Shown here one piece after another: positions 37,501-46,365 of a DNA stretch of 64,000 bases. This DNA comes from Rhodococcus sp. (in: high G+C Gram-positive bacteria) (GTDB taxonomy: Bacteria > Actinomycetota > Actinomycetes > Mycobacteriales > Mycobacteriaceae), in assembly GCF_023264675.1 (NCBI RefSeq), contig NZ_JAHFVG010000008.1:110394-174393 (forward strand). Reading direction: 5' to 3'. Position 1 is the first letter of the stretch. Each line of letters opens with the position of its first letter. The position numbers and the translations under genes are program-made. Below the pieces are notes generated by a model, which was not told the origin of the DNA, did not search any database, and was given only the letters and a program-made list of their open reading frames with translations.

Positions 37501-38875
37501 CGATCTGCAGGGCTCGGCGTTCGCGGCAACCGACGGCGACGATCGAACGTCGTGGACCGCACCGGAGAAGAGCATCACCAAGCGCGCGGGCACTTCGCCG
37601 ACACTGACCATCACACTCGACCAGCCGACCCTGGTGGACGGACTCACACTGTCACCCAGCCTCGGCGCTCTGCCTGCTCATCCGACGTCGGTCGCCGTGA
37701 ATCTCGGTGCCGGGCCTCAGGTCCGCGAGGTGGATCCCGACAAGCCGACGACCATCGCTCTGTCTCCTCGGGTCACCGACCGCATCGTCCTGTCGATCGT
37801 CGGATGGGACGACGTGCTCGACAAGAACTCTCTCGGTTTCGTCCTACCGCAACCACCGGGGATCGCCGAGGTATCGGTTCTGTCCGGAGGACGCGAAGTC
37901 GGGACTCCCCTCGACGAGGATCGTCCGATCACCGTCGGTTGCGACGTCGGCCCCATCGTGTCCATCGCAGGCCAGACCATCCGTGCATCCGTCACCGCCA
38001 CCGCAGCGCAGTTCCGTTCCGGCGAACCACTGCAGGCGACCATCTGCGAAGGCCCGTTCCCGGTGCCGAATGCGACCCTCAATCCGATCCCGCTACCGGA
38101 AGGCAGGGCCGACATCGTCGTCGATCCGGGTGCCGCGTTCTTCGTCGACGGAATACGGTTGCGCACCATGCCCGTTCCGGCGATCGAACCGACGAGTTCG
38201 GCACCGGCGGCGGTCTCGACGAGTGCATGGACTGCCGACCACCGCGAGATCACGACGCCGAACAAGGACACCGACCAGCTGCTCGTGGTGCCGGAGAGCA
38301 ACAATGCGGGCTGGAAGGCCACCGCGCCCGACGGCTCCGAGCTGAAAGCCGTCACAGTCGACGGGTGGCAGCAGGGCTGGATCGTGCCCGCCGGGGTCAC
38401 TGCGATCGCCCTCGATTTCCCCACCGACACCTGGTACCGACTGGGAATCTTCGGCGGACTGCTGCTCCTGATTCCGTTGACATTCTTCGCTTTCCGCAGA
38501 AGTCGAGTGCCCGAAGGCGCTGGGCCGCGGCCGTGGCGCAGCCCGAGTGCCGGGTGGATTGCGCTGCTCGGGGCGGCGGCGATCATCGCGGGAATCGCCG
38601 GCGTCGTGACGACGGCGGTGATCGCACTCGGCGCGGTCGTCATCGGCCGTCGCTACGGGACCGGCATCGCCGCCAGAGCACTGTCGGCAACGGCGGGCGT
38701 CGGAACGCTCCTCGCGATGGCCCTTCTCTCCAAGGGTCCCTGGCGTGCTCCCGACGGATATGTCGGGCACTCCTATCTGATTCAGCTGGCCGCGCTGGTG
38801 GCTCTCGTCGCCGTGGCGGTGTCCGCTCTACCGCGGTGGAGGGCCCGACGAGCAGGTTCCTCGACGAGCGAATAG
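34571..38875 (+). CDS. aftD: Arabinofuranosyltransferase AftD
   Basis: 1434 residues from TTG 34571, the earliest start in frame; it overlaps DUF2613 and has no clear site, so coupling or an inner start (TTG 34634) are options. About 11 N-terminal membrane helices carry the GT-C domain with an Asp-containing first loop (TVADTKYDLTQNPLGFL). A large outer part follows, including discoidin-like carbohydrate-binding segments (VGQWLQVDFDEPISGGLLHL, TLDQPTLVDGLTLS). Three or four helices close the C-terminus. AftD (Rv0236c) makes branching alpha-1,3 arabinofuranose links in arabinogalactan and LAM from decaprenyl-phosphoarabinose and is essential in mycobacteria. Confidence 0.94.
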   Translation: MSTAAADAPASISSEPLGRRWLLGVSVLAFLLSFLQVPGYTVADTKYDLTQNPLGFLARASHQWTSQAPLGQVQNQAYGYFFPHGAFFALGEVLSIPPWITQRIWWALLLIAGFWGIVKLAEALGIGSRSSVVIAAAAFALSPRVITTLASISSETMPMMLAPWVLIPIVRAFGPADSAGSSRGTRALAAQSALAVALMGAVNAVATAAACLVGVIWVLCHRPNRRWFVFSGWWAGFLLMATLWWIVPLLLLGRVSPPFLDYIESSGTTTQWASLAEILRGTSSWTPFVSPERVAGAVLVTQPAAVIATGVIAAAGLVGLAMRSMPGRGRLTIMLFVGIVGLTAGYVGELGSPVAGTVRLFLDSAGAPLRNVHKLEPLVRIPLVLGIAHLLAKVPLPGSVPGRTWRPAIARPERDRMVAVAGLVLVALTFSTSLAWTGKLAPRGAYEEIPGYWHEAADWLTDHASGTSPDGSDAERALVVPGAPFAIQTWGLTRDEPLQALATTPWAVRDSVPLTPPGAIRALDSVQRLIADGRPSAGLADTLLGQGIHYVVVRNDLDPETSRSTRPAQVHAALDGSPGLAKVAQFGEDIAPGTVEGITVDGDLRPPYPAVEIYSVGTAADISGPYAVDLDRVPFVQGGPESVQRLDEERRNGAPGPVPQGPIILASDAAAAGIPVSAVTVTDTPMNRETDFGQVDSHNSALRSADEPRRSLNLAADYPVYGADTVDGEWEGATITASSSASDSTQIGGTKPGSGVAAVVDGDLATSWVSNGIESAVGQWLQVDFDEPISGGLLHLRTSPGTIGDPVKWLEVTTPNGSTAARIDKPGDPLTVSLPGGDTPWVRITAKSTVDGTRGSQFGISELTVDDYSNRDQPKTVSIVHRAVLPATPDGADVTGWELGQEFPGRSGCLDTTDRIRCSSGLSVAPEELGRFSRTLSVPAGTAVLPELTLRTRQSPELEALLSQPGRPAASGTSDVADLQGSAFAATDGDDRTSWTAPEKSITKRAGTSPTLTITLDQPTLVDGLTLSPSLGALPAHPTSVAVNLGAGPQVREVDPDKPTTIALSPRVTDRIVLSIVGWDDVLDKNSLGFVLPQPPGIAEVSVLSGGREVGTPLDEDRPITVGCDVGPIVSIAGQTIRASVTATAAQFRSGEPLQATICEGPFPVPNATLNPIPLPEGRADIVVDPGAAFFVDGIRLRTMPVPAIEPTSSAPAAVSTSAWTADHREITTPNKDTDQLLVVPESNNAGWKATAPDGSELKAVTVDGWQQGWIVPAGVTAIALDFPTDTWYRLGIFGGLLLLIPLTFFAFRRSRVPEGAGPRPWRSPSAGWIALLGAAAIIAGIAGVVTTAVIALGAVVIGRRYGTGIAARALSATAGVGTLLAMALLSKGPWRAPDGYVGHSYLIQLAALVALVAVAVSALPRWRARRAGSSTSE

Positions 38876-39948
38876 CTCGCCGCTGCAACAGGAATCGACA
38901 GCGCGACGGTGACGATCAAGACCAGGACGAAGTGGCCCGAGAACGGAATGATGCCGAACACCGGGAACACCATCGCCAAGATCACCAGGTGCCAGATGAA
39001 GATTCCGTACGACCACCGGCCGAGCGCCAGCGTCACCGGGTGCTCCAGAATGCGATGGCGTCCTCGATCAGCCAAGACGAGCGGCGCGAGCAACGCCAGC
39101 GCCAGAACCGCGCCGAGCACGATCTTGGCCTCGAACTGCCATGGCTCGGGCCGAACCAGCCCTTGCGGCCCGGCGAGCGGCGTCGCCGACAGCACGAACG
39201 CCGTCAACGCGATACCGGCAACGATCACCCGTCGCGCCGCCAACCGATGCAACCAACTCTCGCGACGAGTCGAGTACTCCGCCAGCAACATTCCAGTCGC
39301 GAACCACGGAAAGTAACCGGGTAGCCAGTTGTCGTGATGGATGGCTTCCGGAGTAGACACCGGAACGAAGGCCCATGCAAGAGTCGCAATCGCAGCGAGG
39401 AACAACAGCGGTATCCGGTAGCGAGTTGCCGCACCGCGCAGACCAGCCATCAGCAGCCCGAGCAACGGCAACAGCAGGTAGAACGAGACCTCGACCGACA
39501 GGCTCCACATCTGAGTCATGCCCTCGGTCAACGTCAACGGCACGAACACCTGTGTCAGCGACAGGTTCGCCGCCCACACGCGCCAACTGCCACCGGTGTT
39601 CGGCAAGAACAACAGGACGAGAACGACGACCACCCAGTACGCGGGAAGAATACGGACAGCCCGCGACCACAGATACTTCGTAATCGGCTGCGCGCTGCCC
39701 TGACCCCTGGCCTGCGCCGCGTGCGGACGCCACAGCAGAAACCCCGACAGCGCGAAGAAGATCGCCACCGTCAGATCGAAACGTCCCCAGATACGCCCCA
39801 TCACCGGCGAACTCGCGGCGCCCGTCTGAAACGCGACGTGCGTGACGATGATGCCGATGGCGGCGAACGCGCGCATTCCCTCCAGCGACGGGATGAAGCC
39901 CCGCAGCGGTACGACGGCACGCGGCAATGATTCGGTCGGTGTGTTCAT
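38782..39948 (-). CDS. Acyltransferase family 3, membrane (O-acyltransferase)
   Basis: 388 residues from ATG 39948 (the frame runs further upstream without a better start). About ten helices; motif SLEGMRAFAAIGIIVTHV near residue 20 gives the usual R-x(10)-H pattern, and the end resembles OafA/NodX-type enzymes. It corresponds to Rv0228 in the block shared with mycobacteria, and probably acylates an envelope glycan. Its last 94 bp overlap the end of aftD on the other strand. Confidence 0.88.
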   Translation of the reverse strand: MNTPTESLPRAVVPLRGFIPSLEGMRAFAAIGIIVTHVAFQTGAASSPVMGRIWGRFDLTVAIFFALSGFLLWRPHAAQARGQGSAQPITKYLWSRAVRILPAYWVVVVLVLLFLPNTGGSWRVWAANLSLTQVFVPLTLTEGMTQMWSLSVEVSFYLLLPLLGLLMAGLRGAATRYRIPLLFLAAIATLAWAFVPVSTPEAIHHDNWLPGYFPWFATGMLLAEYSTRRESWLHRLAARRVIVAGIALTAFVLSATPLAGPQGLVRPEPWQFEAKIVLGAVLALALLAPLVLADRGRHRILEHPVTLALGRWSYGIFIWHLVILAMVFPVFGIIPFSGHFVLVLIVTVALSIPVAAASYSLVEEPARRALHRGRADTATATRATSAAS

Positions 39949-40190
39949 CTCGCCACCAGTCAAACATTCCGTGGACGGCTCCGCAGGCGGCGCTCCCACG
40001 AGGACGCCTCGACGGCTGTGAAACTTGACCATCCTCGGGCGTGCCCGCGACTACGCGGGGTGATCACTGTTACTGTCACCTGCGACGTGGCGATACCAAT
40101 CGGACACTCCAGGTGATGCGTTACCCAGCGCCCGCCTGACGGGGGTGGAAGCAGCGGCACGCCGGGAAATAACACTAAGGAGATTCTCAC

Positions 40191-41324
40191 ATGGCGGAGC
40201 GCTCAGGGCCGAGCCGGATACTTGCCCTCGCACTCGTTGGTTTGGGCGCATTCCTGCTGGTAGCGGCGATTCTCATTCCGACGTACACGGTCTCCCGCCT
40301 CGAGAAGACCCCGTTGGACCTCGAGGTCACCACGGTGTCCGACGGCACCGGCAGCGTGCTCAATGCCGCATCGCTTGCCGCGGGCCGAGCCGTCGTCGAC
40401 CAGAACGTGAACCTCGTGTCGCAGCGTTTCGTGACGGTCGAGGATCCCTCGAACTCCGACGAGATGACGCTTCAGGCAGGACAGACGTTGCGCCGCACCG
40501 ACAAGCAGGGCGATACCGGCTTGCTCACCGCCAGCGTCGATCGCGTCACCATCGACCGTGTCACCTCGATGCCCGTGGAGAACCCGGTCGGCACCATCCA
40601 GATTCAGGGTGACAAGCCGGCAGAGGAAGTTGCGCACACCGGCTTGCAGTACAAGTTCCCGTTCAACGCGGAACAGAAGTCGTACCCGTACTTCGACATC
40701 AATGCGCGCGCCACCAAGGACATCGATTTCGTCGAAGAGACCGAGATCAACGGAACCAAGGTCTACAAGTACGAGCAGACCGTCGGACCGGTCGACCTCT
40801 CCGGCGTCGTCAACCTTCCGACCAACAAGGTCACCCTCCCCGCGTCCACCTGGGGCGTCGAGGGCGGCGACACTCCTGTGACGATGACTCGGTACTACGA
40901 GAACACTCGCTCGGTGTGGGTCGAGCCGGAGACCGGCGTCGTGGTCAAGGGCGAGGAGCAGATTCACCAGTACTACTCCCGCACCGCAGGCACTGCCGAG
41001 GTCGATGTTCTCAATGCTCCGATCACGTTCGACGAGAACACCATCGAATACCAGATCCAGCAGGCGAAGGACGGCCAGGACAAGCTGTCGCTGTTCGGAC
41101 GCACCATCCCGATCATCGCAGGCATTCTCGGCGTCATCGCCTTGATCGCAGGCGTCATCCTCGGACTCCGCGGCGGTCGCGGCAGCAACGGCCAGCCTGC
41201 CCGCACCGGAGCTCCCCGTGAGACCGACGGCGGCGGCGGAGCAGCCCACACCGACACACGTGGTCGCGACTGGACGACGGATCAGACCGAAGTCATTCCC
41301 CGAACCAACCTCTCGAAAGAGTAG
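40191..41324 (+). CDS. DUF3068 (PorA-family) membrane protein
   Basis: 377 residues. N-terminal helix ILALALVGLGAFLLVAAILI, a large extracytoplasmic region of about 270 residues (SRFVT... then YENTRSVWVEPETGVVVKGE) and a C-terminal helix IPIIAGILGVIALIAGVILG followed by a disordered tail. It corresponds to Rv0227c in an envelope-glycan block. AAGGAG precedes the ATG. Family members are annotated as porin PorA-like, but topology suggests a two-helix envelope protein; the function is unclear. Confidence 0.88.
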   Translation: MAERSGPSRILALALVGLGAFLLVAAILIPTYTVSRLEKTPLDLEVTTVSDGTGSVLNAASLAAGRAVVDQNVNLVSQRFVTVEDPSNSDEMTLQAGQTLRRTDKQGDTGLLTASVDRVTIDRVTSMPVENPVGTIQIQGDKPAEEVAHTGLQYKFPFNAEQKSYPYFDINARATKDIDFVEETEINGTKVYKYEQTVGPVDLSGVVNLPTNKVTLPASTWGVEGGDTPVTMTRYYENTRSVWVEPETGVVVKGEEQIHQYYSRTAGTAEVDVLNAPITFDENTIEYQIQQAKDGQDKLSLFGRTIPIIAGILGVIALIAGVILGLRGGRGSNGQPARTGAPRETDGGGGAAHTDTRGRDWTTDQTEVIPRTNLSKE

Positions 41325-41349
41325 GGACCAACCTCTCGAAAGAGTAGGC
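41304..41349. repeat. Two tandem 23-bp copies over the DUF3068 stop codon
   Basis: ACCAACCTCTCGAAAGAGTA starts the unit at 41304 and 41327. The first copy contains the last codons and the TAG; the second is a duplicated tail beyond the stop. Confidence 0.85.
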
Positions 41350-41370
41350 ACGACGAGACGACATCTCATC

Positions 41371-41400
41371 GAAGGCGCGGCCCACACGGGCCGCGCCTTC
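41371..41400. terminator. Hairpin terminator between DUF3068 and flippase genes
   Basis: GAAGGCGCGGCCC and GGGCCGCGCCTTC are exact 13-bp arms around ACAC. They separate convergent genes, so it may act both ways. Confidence 0.8.
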
Positions 41401-41431
41401 GGTGCTTTCAGGCCGGCCGGACCGATCGGAT

Positions 41432-42616
41432 TCAGCTGCGTCTACTGAGCGCGGCCGCACTCACCACGGCGGTGGTGACCGCCGCGACGGATGCCGCCAC
41501 GACGACGAACTGCACCAGGGTCGACGCGACGAAGACGAGCAGCACCACCTCGACGGCCACACCGAACCACGCAAGAAGTGCCAGCGGAGTCCGCTCACCG
41601 GCAATTGCCCACAGCAATACGCTCTGCAGCAGCGCCAGACAAGCTCCCTGCAGCGCGAAGATCCAGATGTAGCTCTGCACACCGCGGTAGTCGTCGCCGA
41701 TCACGACGGGGATCAACCCGGCGGCCACGACCGACCCGACGACGAGCACAACGCCGATTCCGCCGACCACGGCCATCGCGGATCGCAATGCCCGAGCGGA
41801 GTGGACCGGGTTCGCCATCCGCGGATACAGCACGACGCCGACGGCCTGCGGGAGCCAGAACGCCGCCTTCGTCGCGACGGCGCCCAACGCATACAACCCG
41901 GAGTCGCCGCTGCTGAGCTGCACCCGGGCGAGAACGAGGTCGAGAGAGGACAGGGCGATGAGCGCCAGCTGCACCTGAGATGCCCGCAGCACGGTACCGA
42001 CACCGAGCCGCGCCGCCCCCGAATCGAGGACACTCGCACCGCCGCGATCGATGAGCCGGGCACCGAGGGCGACCACACCCGTGCCGACGGCACTCGCGGC
42101 GAGCGTCACTCCTGGCCCCGCGCCGAGCGCCAACGCGATCACCGCCGGAATCACCTTTCCGAAGCCGGCGGAGGCCAGCACGATGCTCAACCGGCCGAAC
42201 TGTCCCGATCCCTGCAGCAACCCCTGCTCGCCCGCCAACACCACCAGTAGCGGCGCGACGACGAGCGCCGACCCCGCCGCCAACACACTCGTATCGAGCG
42301 CGAACGCCACGATCGGGGCGAGCACGATTGCCAGCACCGAGACCACTGCGGCGCATCGATATCCGAGTGCCCGCAACGACTCCCGACTACGCCCGTGCAC
42401 CACTTCGCGCGCCACCACGGACTGCAGCGCGAGCGCCGATACCGCCAACACCAACTGAGCTGCGAGGAGCGAGGCGAACTCGCCGTAGCCTTCGACTCCC
42501 AGCAAGCGGCTCGCGGGGACCTGCAGCAGATACGACGCAGCGTTGGCCGTCATCGACCCGATGGTCACCATCGTCATGCCTGCCACGGCGGACGTGGTGA
42601 CCGGGCGAGTAGGCAT
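41432..42616 (-). CDS. Polysaccharide flippase-like (MOP/Wzx-type) membrane protein
   Basis: 394 residues from ATG 42616, chosen over ATG 42643, which would overlap the divergent gene's start. About twelve helices in the MATE/Wzx layout; ANAASYLLQVPASRLLGVEGYGEF, split by the usual first loop, is typical of lipid-linked sugar exporters. It sits between an envelope protein and a putative GT in a glycan locus. I do not recall a counterpart at this place in M. tuberculosis. It could flip a polyprenyl-linked sugar. Confidence 0.82.
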   Translation of the reverse strand: MPTRPVTTSAVAGMTMVTIGSMTANAASYLLQVPASRLLGVEGYGEFASLLAAQLVLAVSALALQSVVAREVVHGRSRESLRALGYRCAAVVSVLAIVLAPIVAFALDTSVLAAGSALVVAPLLVVLAGEQGLLQGSGQFGRLSIVLASAGFGKVIPAVIALALGAGPGVTLAASAVGTGVVALGARLIDRGGASVLDSGAARLGVGTVLRASQVQLALIALSSLDLVLARVQLSSGDSGLYALGAVATKAAFWLPQAVGVVLYPRMANPVHSARALRSAMAVVGGIGVVLVVGSVVAAGLIPVVIGDDYRGVQSYIWIFALQGACLALLQSVLLWAIAGERTPLALLAWFGVAVEVVLLVFVASTLVQFVVVAASVAAVTTAVVSAAALSRRS

Positions 42617-42624
42617 GCGCCCAC

Positions 42625-42632
42625 GGTATAGG
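42625..42632. promoter_or_regulatory. Overlapping divergent -10 elements with shared TATA
   Basis: On the plus strand TATAGG (42627-42632) lies nine bases before ATG 42642. On the minus strand TATACC (42630-42625) lies eight bases before ATG 42616. Both genes could be transcribed without leaders from one symmetrical core. Confidence 0.45.
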
Positions 42633-42641
42633 GTGCCGATC

Positions 42642-44312
42642 ATGGCGTCGTCGAGGTCCGGGTGGGCGCCACCGCTCTACAGTCTGGCGCTCTCCGCCGC
42701 GGTCCTCGGCCCGCTTCTTGGCCCCGGGTATCTTCTGCTGCGCGACGCCGTGAGCACGCCCCGGTCGTACTTCACCGACTCTGCTTGGGGAACAACCGAT
42801 GCCGCTGCTCGTGCGGTGCCGCAGGACGCGGTGATGGCTGCGCTGTCCACGGTGGTCGACGGCGGCATCGTGGTGAAGTCCATTCTGCTGCTGGCGTTGT
42901 GGTGTGGGGGCTGGGGAGCCGCGGCGATGGCACGGGCACTGTTGCCGAGCGTCGGGACGCCTGCCCTTCTGGTTGCGTCGACGGTGGCGATCTGGAATCC
43001 GTACGTCGCCGAGCGGCTGCTGCAGGGTCACTGGAGTCTGCTCGTCGGATACGCGGCGCTTCCGTGGACCGTCGTGGCCGCGCTGTCACTTCGCCGCACC
43101 GGTCGGTGGGGATGGCTCGCCGTGGTTCTTGCCGCTGCCGGGCTCACCCCGACGGGTGCGATCCTGGCGGCTGTCACCGCGCTGGTCGTCGCCGGCTGGA
43201 AGAAGGTGCCCCTCACACTCGGGCTGTCGGTGCTCGCTTCCCTCCCGTGGCTCGTGGCAACGGCGATGTCCGGCGGCGGCACCACCGGAACCGATCCGGC
43301 AGGCGTTGCGGCGTTCGCGGCCCGTGCCGAGCCGGGTCTCGGCACGGTGGGCAGCCTCGCGGGCCTTGGCGGCATCTGGAACTCCGACGCCGTCCCGACC
43401 TCACGGACATCGCTGTTCGCGATTCTGGGCACCGTCCTGCTGCTCGCGGTGGTAGCCCTCGGCGTCGCGCCCCTGTGGCGTCGACGCCGAAACCCGGTGA
43501 TCTCCGCAGTGGCCGTGATGGCGATCGTGGCGGTGCTTGCCCCCGCGCTCGGGGCGACCGGGCCGGGTCTACGGATCGGCGAATGGGCCGCTGCCGATGT
43601 GCCGGGCGCCGGACTGCTGCGCGACGCCCAGAAGTGGGTCGCGTTGGCGATGCCGTTCTACGCGCTGGCCGCGGCCGCCGGAGTTGCCTGGGCCGCAGCC
43701 AAGCTTCGCAACCGCTGGCTGCCCGCAGCCGTCGCCGTCGCCGCGCTTCTCGTTGCACTCCCCGACCTCGTGTGGGGCGTCGGGAACCAGCTGAAACCCG
43801 TCGACTATCCGTCGTCGTGGACGTCGGTGGCTGCCGCGCTGGACGACAAGGAGGGCGACGTCGCCGTCATGCCCGCGGGCATGTTCCGGATATTTCCCTA
43901 CAGCGGCAACGTCCCGGTACTGGATCCGGCGCCTCGGATGCTGCCTCTCGACGTCCTGCAGACCGGCGAACTGCTCGTGGCCGGTGGTTCGGTGCGCGGT
44001 GAGGGCACGCGAGCCGAGGACGTCGAAAAGGTTCTGCTCGACGGCGGCAGCGCCGATCGACTGAGCGCCCTCGGGGTCGGCGCGGTGTTGGTCGAGAAGA
44101 ACACGCCGGGAGAGACGGGAAAGTCTGCGCAGACGCTCGACCCGTTGCCCGTGCTCTACGAGGACGACGAGCTGGCGCTCTACGAGGTGCCGGGGGCATC
44201 ACCGGTGTCGCAGGACAATCGGGTGGTCATCGCCGCACACCTCGCGTGGCTGGCGCTACTGGTGGGCGGACTCGGCTGGGCGATGCGATCCCGGCACACT
44301 CACAAGTCCTGA
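42642..44312 (+). CDS. Polytopic membrane protein, Rv0226c-like
   Basis: 556 residues from ATG 42642, with about ten to twelve hydrophobic helices, a first outer loop DAVSTPRSYFTDSAWGTTDA, and a C-terminal soluble part of about 160 residues (VAVMPAGMFRIFPYSGNVPV, LDPAPRMLPLDVL). The layout, GT-C-like membrane part plus outer domain, resembles an arabinosyl- or mannosyltransferase relative. It corresponds to Rv0226c by neighbours. Its last 57 bp overlap the convergent GT gene. Donor and acceptor unknown. Confidence 0.8.
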   Translation: MASSRSGWAPPLYSLALSAAVLGPLLGPGYLLLRDAVSTPRSYFTDSAWGTTDAAARAVPQDAVMAALSTVVDGGIVVKSILLLALWCGGWGAAAMARALLPSVGTPALLVASTVAIWNPYVAERLLQGHWSLLVGYAALPWTVVAALSLRRTGRWGWLAVVLAAAGLTPTGAILAAVTALVVAGWKKVPLTLGLSVLASLPWLVATAMSGGGTTGTDPAGVAAFAARAEPGLGTVGSLAGLGGIWNSDAVPTSRTSLFAILGTVLLLAVVALGVAPLWRRRRNPVISAVAVMAIVAVLAPALGATGPGLRIGEWAAADVPGAGLLRDAQKWVALAMPFYALAAAAGVAWAAAKLRNRWLPAAVAVAALLVALPDLVWGVGNQLKPVDYPSSWTSVAAALDDKEGDVAVMPAGMFRIFPYSGNVPVLDPAPRMLPLDVLQTGELLVAGGSVRGEGTRAEDVEKVLLDGGSADRLSALGVGAVLVEKNTPGETGKSAQTLDPLPVLYEDDELALYEVPGASPVSQDNRVVIAAHLAWLALLVGGLGWAMRSRHTHKS

Positions 44313-45476
44313 GAGGTGCGCGCCGCTCACCGACGCGGCCAAGACGCTGCGCACTCCGTGCGAGGTCTGCTCCCACGAGAACTCGAGCGCGCGAACGCGA
44401 GCCTTCTCGCCCAGGTCTGCGCGCACATCGTCGTCGAGCAGCAGTTCACCGACTGCATCGGTCAGCGCCTGGACGTCGCGATCTACCCCCTCGGCGCCGA
44501 CGAGCACGCCGGTGACGCCGTCGATGATCGAATCCGACAGGCCTTTGGAACTGCGGTAGCCGACCGTCGGGACGCCGTGCTGCGCCGCCTCGACGACTGC
44601 GAGGCCCCACCCTTCCTTGCGTGAGGGCATCACGTGCACCCACGACCGGCCGAGCAGTTCGTGTTTGCGGGCTTCCTCGACGTGGCCGTGGAACGTCACC
44701 GCGCTCTCGATGCCGAGCTCGCCGACGCGCACGCGGAGGTTCTCCTCCCACCAACCACCACCGATGATGTCCAGGTGCAGCCCGGGCACCCGGAATCGCA
44801 ATGCAGCAACGGCCGCGAGCGCATCCTCGATCTGCTTGTGCGGAACCAGCCTCGACAGCACCGACAGCGACGCGTGTGGCGTCCTGGTGTCGACCGGCGT
44901 GGCGTCGGGGATCGGATCGGCGCCGTTGCGGACCACCGCGACGCGTTCCCGGTCCACTCCGAGGGCCACCAACTCGTCCGCCGACGGCAACGACACGGTC
45001 AAATACTGGTTACGACGATGGACACGGGGAGACACCGCGCTCTCGAGCCACCACCCGAGCTTGGCCATCAAAGGCCCGGCCACCGGCCACTGCTCACGGT
45101 GGCAGTGATGAACGAGCAGAGTCACCGGCGCACCGGCGACGACCCGCGAGAAGAAGGGAATGCCGTTCTGAGTGTCGATCACGGCGTCGGGGCGAATGCC
45201 ACGCAACGAGCCGAACCCGAGCCTGCCCGCAGCGATGGCGGCCAGTGCACGCGGGTACACGCTCAGCCGGCCACCGGCCCGACTGATACGAATACCGTCG
45301 ACGAACTCCTCGCGAGGGGCACCGGGATACGCCGCCGTCCGCAGCGTCACCTTCACACCCTGGGCCGCGAGACCCGCACCGACCTGCTCCAGGTAGCGCT
45401 CGCTCCCACCACCCTGAGGGTGGCCGGTATCGCGCCAGCAGAGCAACAGCACCTCACGCAAGCTTCCGACCCCCAT
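44256..45476 (-). CDS. Glycosyltransferase family 4
   Basis: 406 residues from ATG 45476 (ATG 45491 possible). Retaining GT-B fold: N-terminal WRDTGHPQGGGSERYLEQVG, the donor site with SVLSRLVPHKQIEDAL and VMPSRKEGWGLAVVEAAQHG (E-x7-E at EGWGLAVVE), as in GDP-mannose transferases such as PimB. Matches Rv0225. With the flippase-like and membrane genes it should build an envelope glycan on the inner face. Divergent from the methyltransferase. Confidence 0.88.
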   Translation of the reverse strand: MGVGSLREVLLLCWRDTGHPQGGGSERYLEQVGAGLAAQGVKVTLRTAAYPGAPREEFVDGIRISRAGGRLSVYPRALAAIAAGRLGFGSLRGIRPDAVIDTQNGIPFFSRVVAGAPVTLLVHHCHREQWPVAGPLMAKLGWWLESAVSPRVHRRNQYLTVSLPSADELVALGVDRERVAVVRNGADPIPDATPVDTRTPHASLSVLSRLVPHKQIEDALAAVAALRFRVPGLHLDIIGGGWWEENLRVRVGELGIESAVTFHGHVEEARKHELLGRSWVHVMPSRKEGWGLAVVEAAQHGVPTVGYRSSKGLSDSIIDGVTGVLVGAEGVDRDVQALTDAVGELLLDDDVRADLGEKARVRALEFSWEQTSHGVRSVLAASVSGAHLSGLVSVPGSHRPAESAHQ

Positions 45477-45567
45477 CCGGCATTCGCACATGAACTCGAA
45501 GACACCCTAACGGTTCACCCGGACCCACGAAGGTCCGACATGTCCGCCTCGCCTAGTCTTCTTCCTC

Positions 45568-46341
45568 GTGCGCAGTGCAAAGGGGGTCACTCGGCTGTTC
45601 GCGCGGCGTGCGACGCTGCGGCGATCGGTGAGCCTGCTGCGCGACTTCGGCCACGAGCAGACCGCCCCCGACATCTTCTACGGTGCCCTCGCCCGTGACT
45701 CCGTCGAGCTGATCGGAGACCTGTACGAGGGAATGACGGGCGACTCGCTGCGAGATCGCGTGATTCTCGACGTCGGCGGCGGACCCGGCTACTTCGCCGA
45801 GGTCTTCCACGAGAGCGGTGCCCGCTACGTTCCCGTCGAACCGGACGCCTCCGAGATGCACGCCGCCGGGCTCTCGGTCCACGGCAGCGTCCGCGGATCC
45901 GGGATGGCACTGCCTTTCCGCGACGACAGCGTCGACATCTGCTTCTCCTCGAACGTCGCCGAGCACGTCGCGCATCCGTGGACCATGGCCGAGGAGATGC
46001 TGCGCGTCACCAAGCCCGGCGGAATGATGGTGCTTTCCTACACCCTGTGGTGGGGCCCGTTCGGCGGACACGAGACGAGGCCGTGGCACTACCTCGGCGG
46101 CGAATACGCGGCCAGGCGATACCGTCGCACGCACGGCCACGAACCCAAGAACCGATTCGGGGTGTCACTGTTCGACATCGGCGCCGGTGACGGATTCCGT
46201 TGGGCCCGAAGCACTTCCAACGGATCGCTGCAGGCCGCTTTTCCCCGGTACCATCCGCGCTGGGCCTGGTGGATCATCAGAATTCCGATGCTGCGTGAAC
46301 TACTCGCCAGCAATCTCGTTCTCGTCTTCCGCATCCACTGA
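45568..46341 (+). CDS. SAM-dependent methyltransferase, Rv0224c-like
   Basis: 257 residues from GTG 45568; a -10-like TAGTCT lies about eight bases upstream, so the mRNA could be leaderless. Motif I VILDVGGGPGYFAEVFHESG, then YVPVEPDASEMHAAG and the motif DICFSSNVAEHVAHPW, typical of class I methyltransferases acting on small or lipid substrates. The C-terminal helix is hydrophobic (AWWIIRIPMLRELLASNLVL). Counterpart of Rv0224c, adjacent to the GT of the same block, so an O-methyl modification of its glycan or lipid is likely. Confidence 0.87.
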   Translation: MRSAKGVTRLFARRATLRRSVSLLRDFGHEQTAPDIFYGALARDSVELIGDLYEGMTGDSLRDRVILDVGGGPGYFAEVFHESGARYVPVEPDASEMHAAGLSVHGSVRGSGMALPFRDDSVDICFSSNVAEHVAHPWTMAEEMLRVTKPGGMMVLSYTLWWGPFGGHETRPWHYLGGEYAARRYRRTHGHEPKNRFGVSLFDIGAGDGFRWARSTSNGSLQAAFPRYHPRWAWWIIRIPMLRELLASNLVLVFRIH

Positions 46342-46365
46342 CCGCACCACCAGTACGTTGGAACG

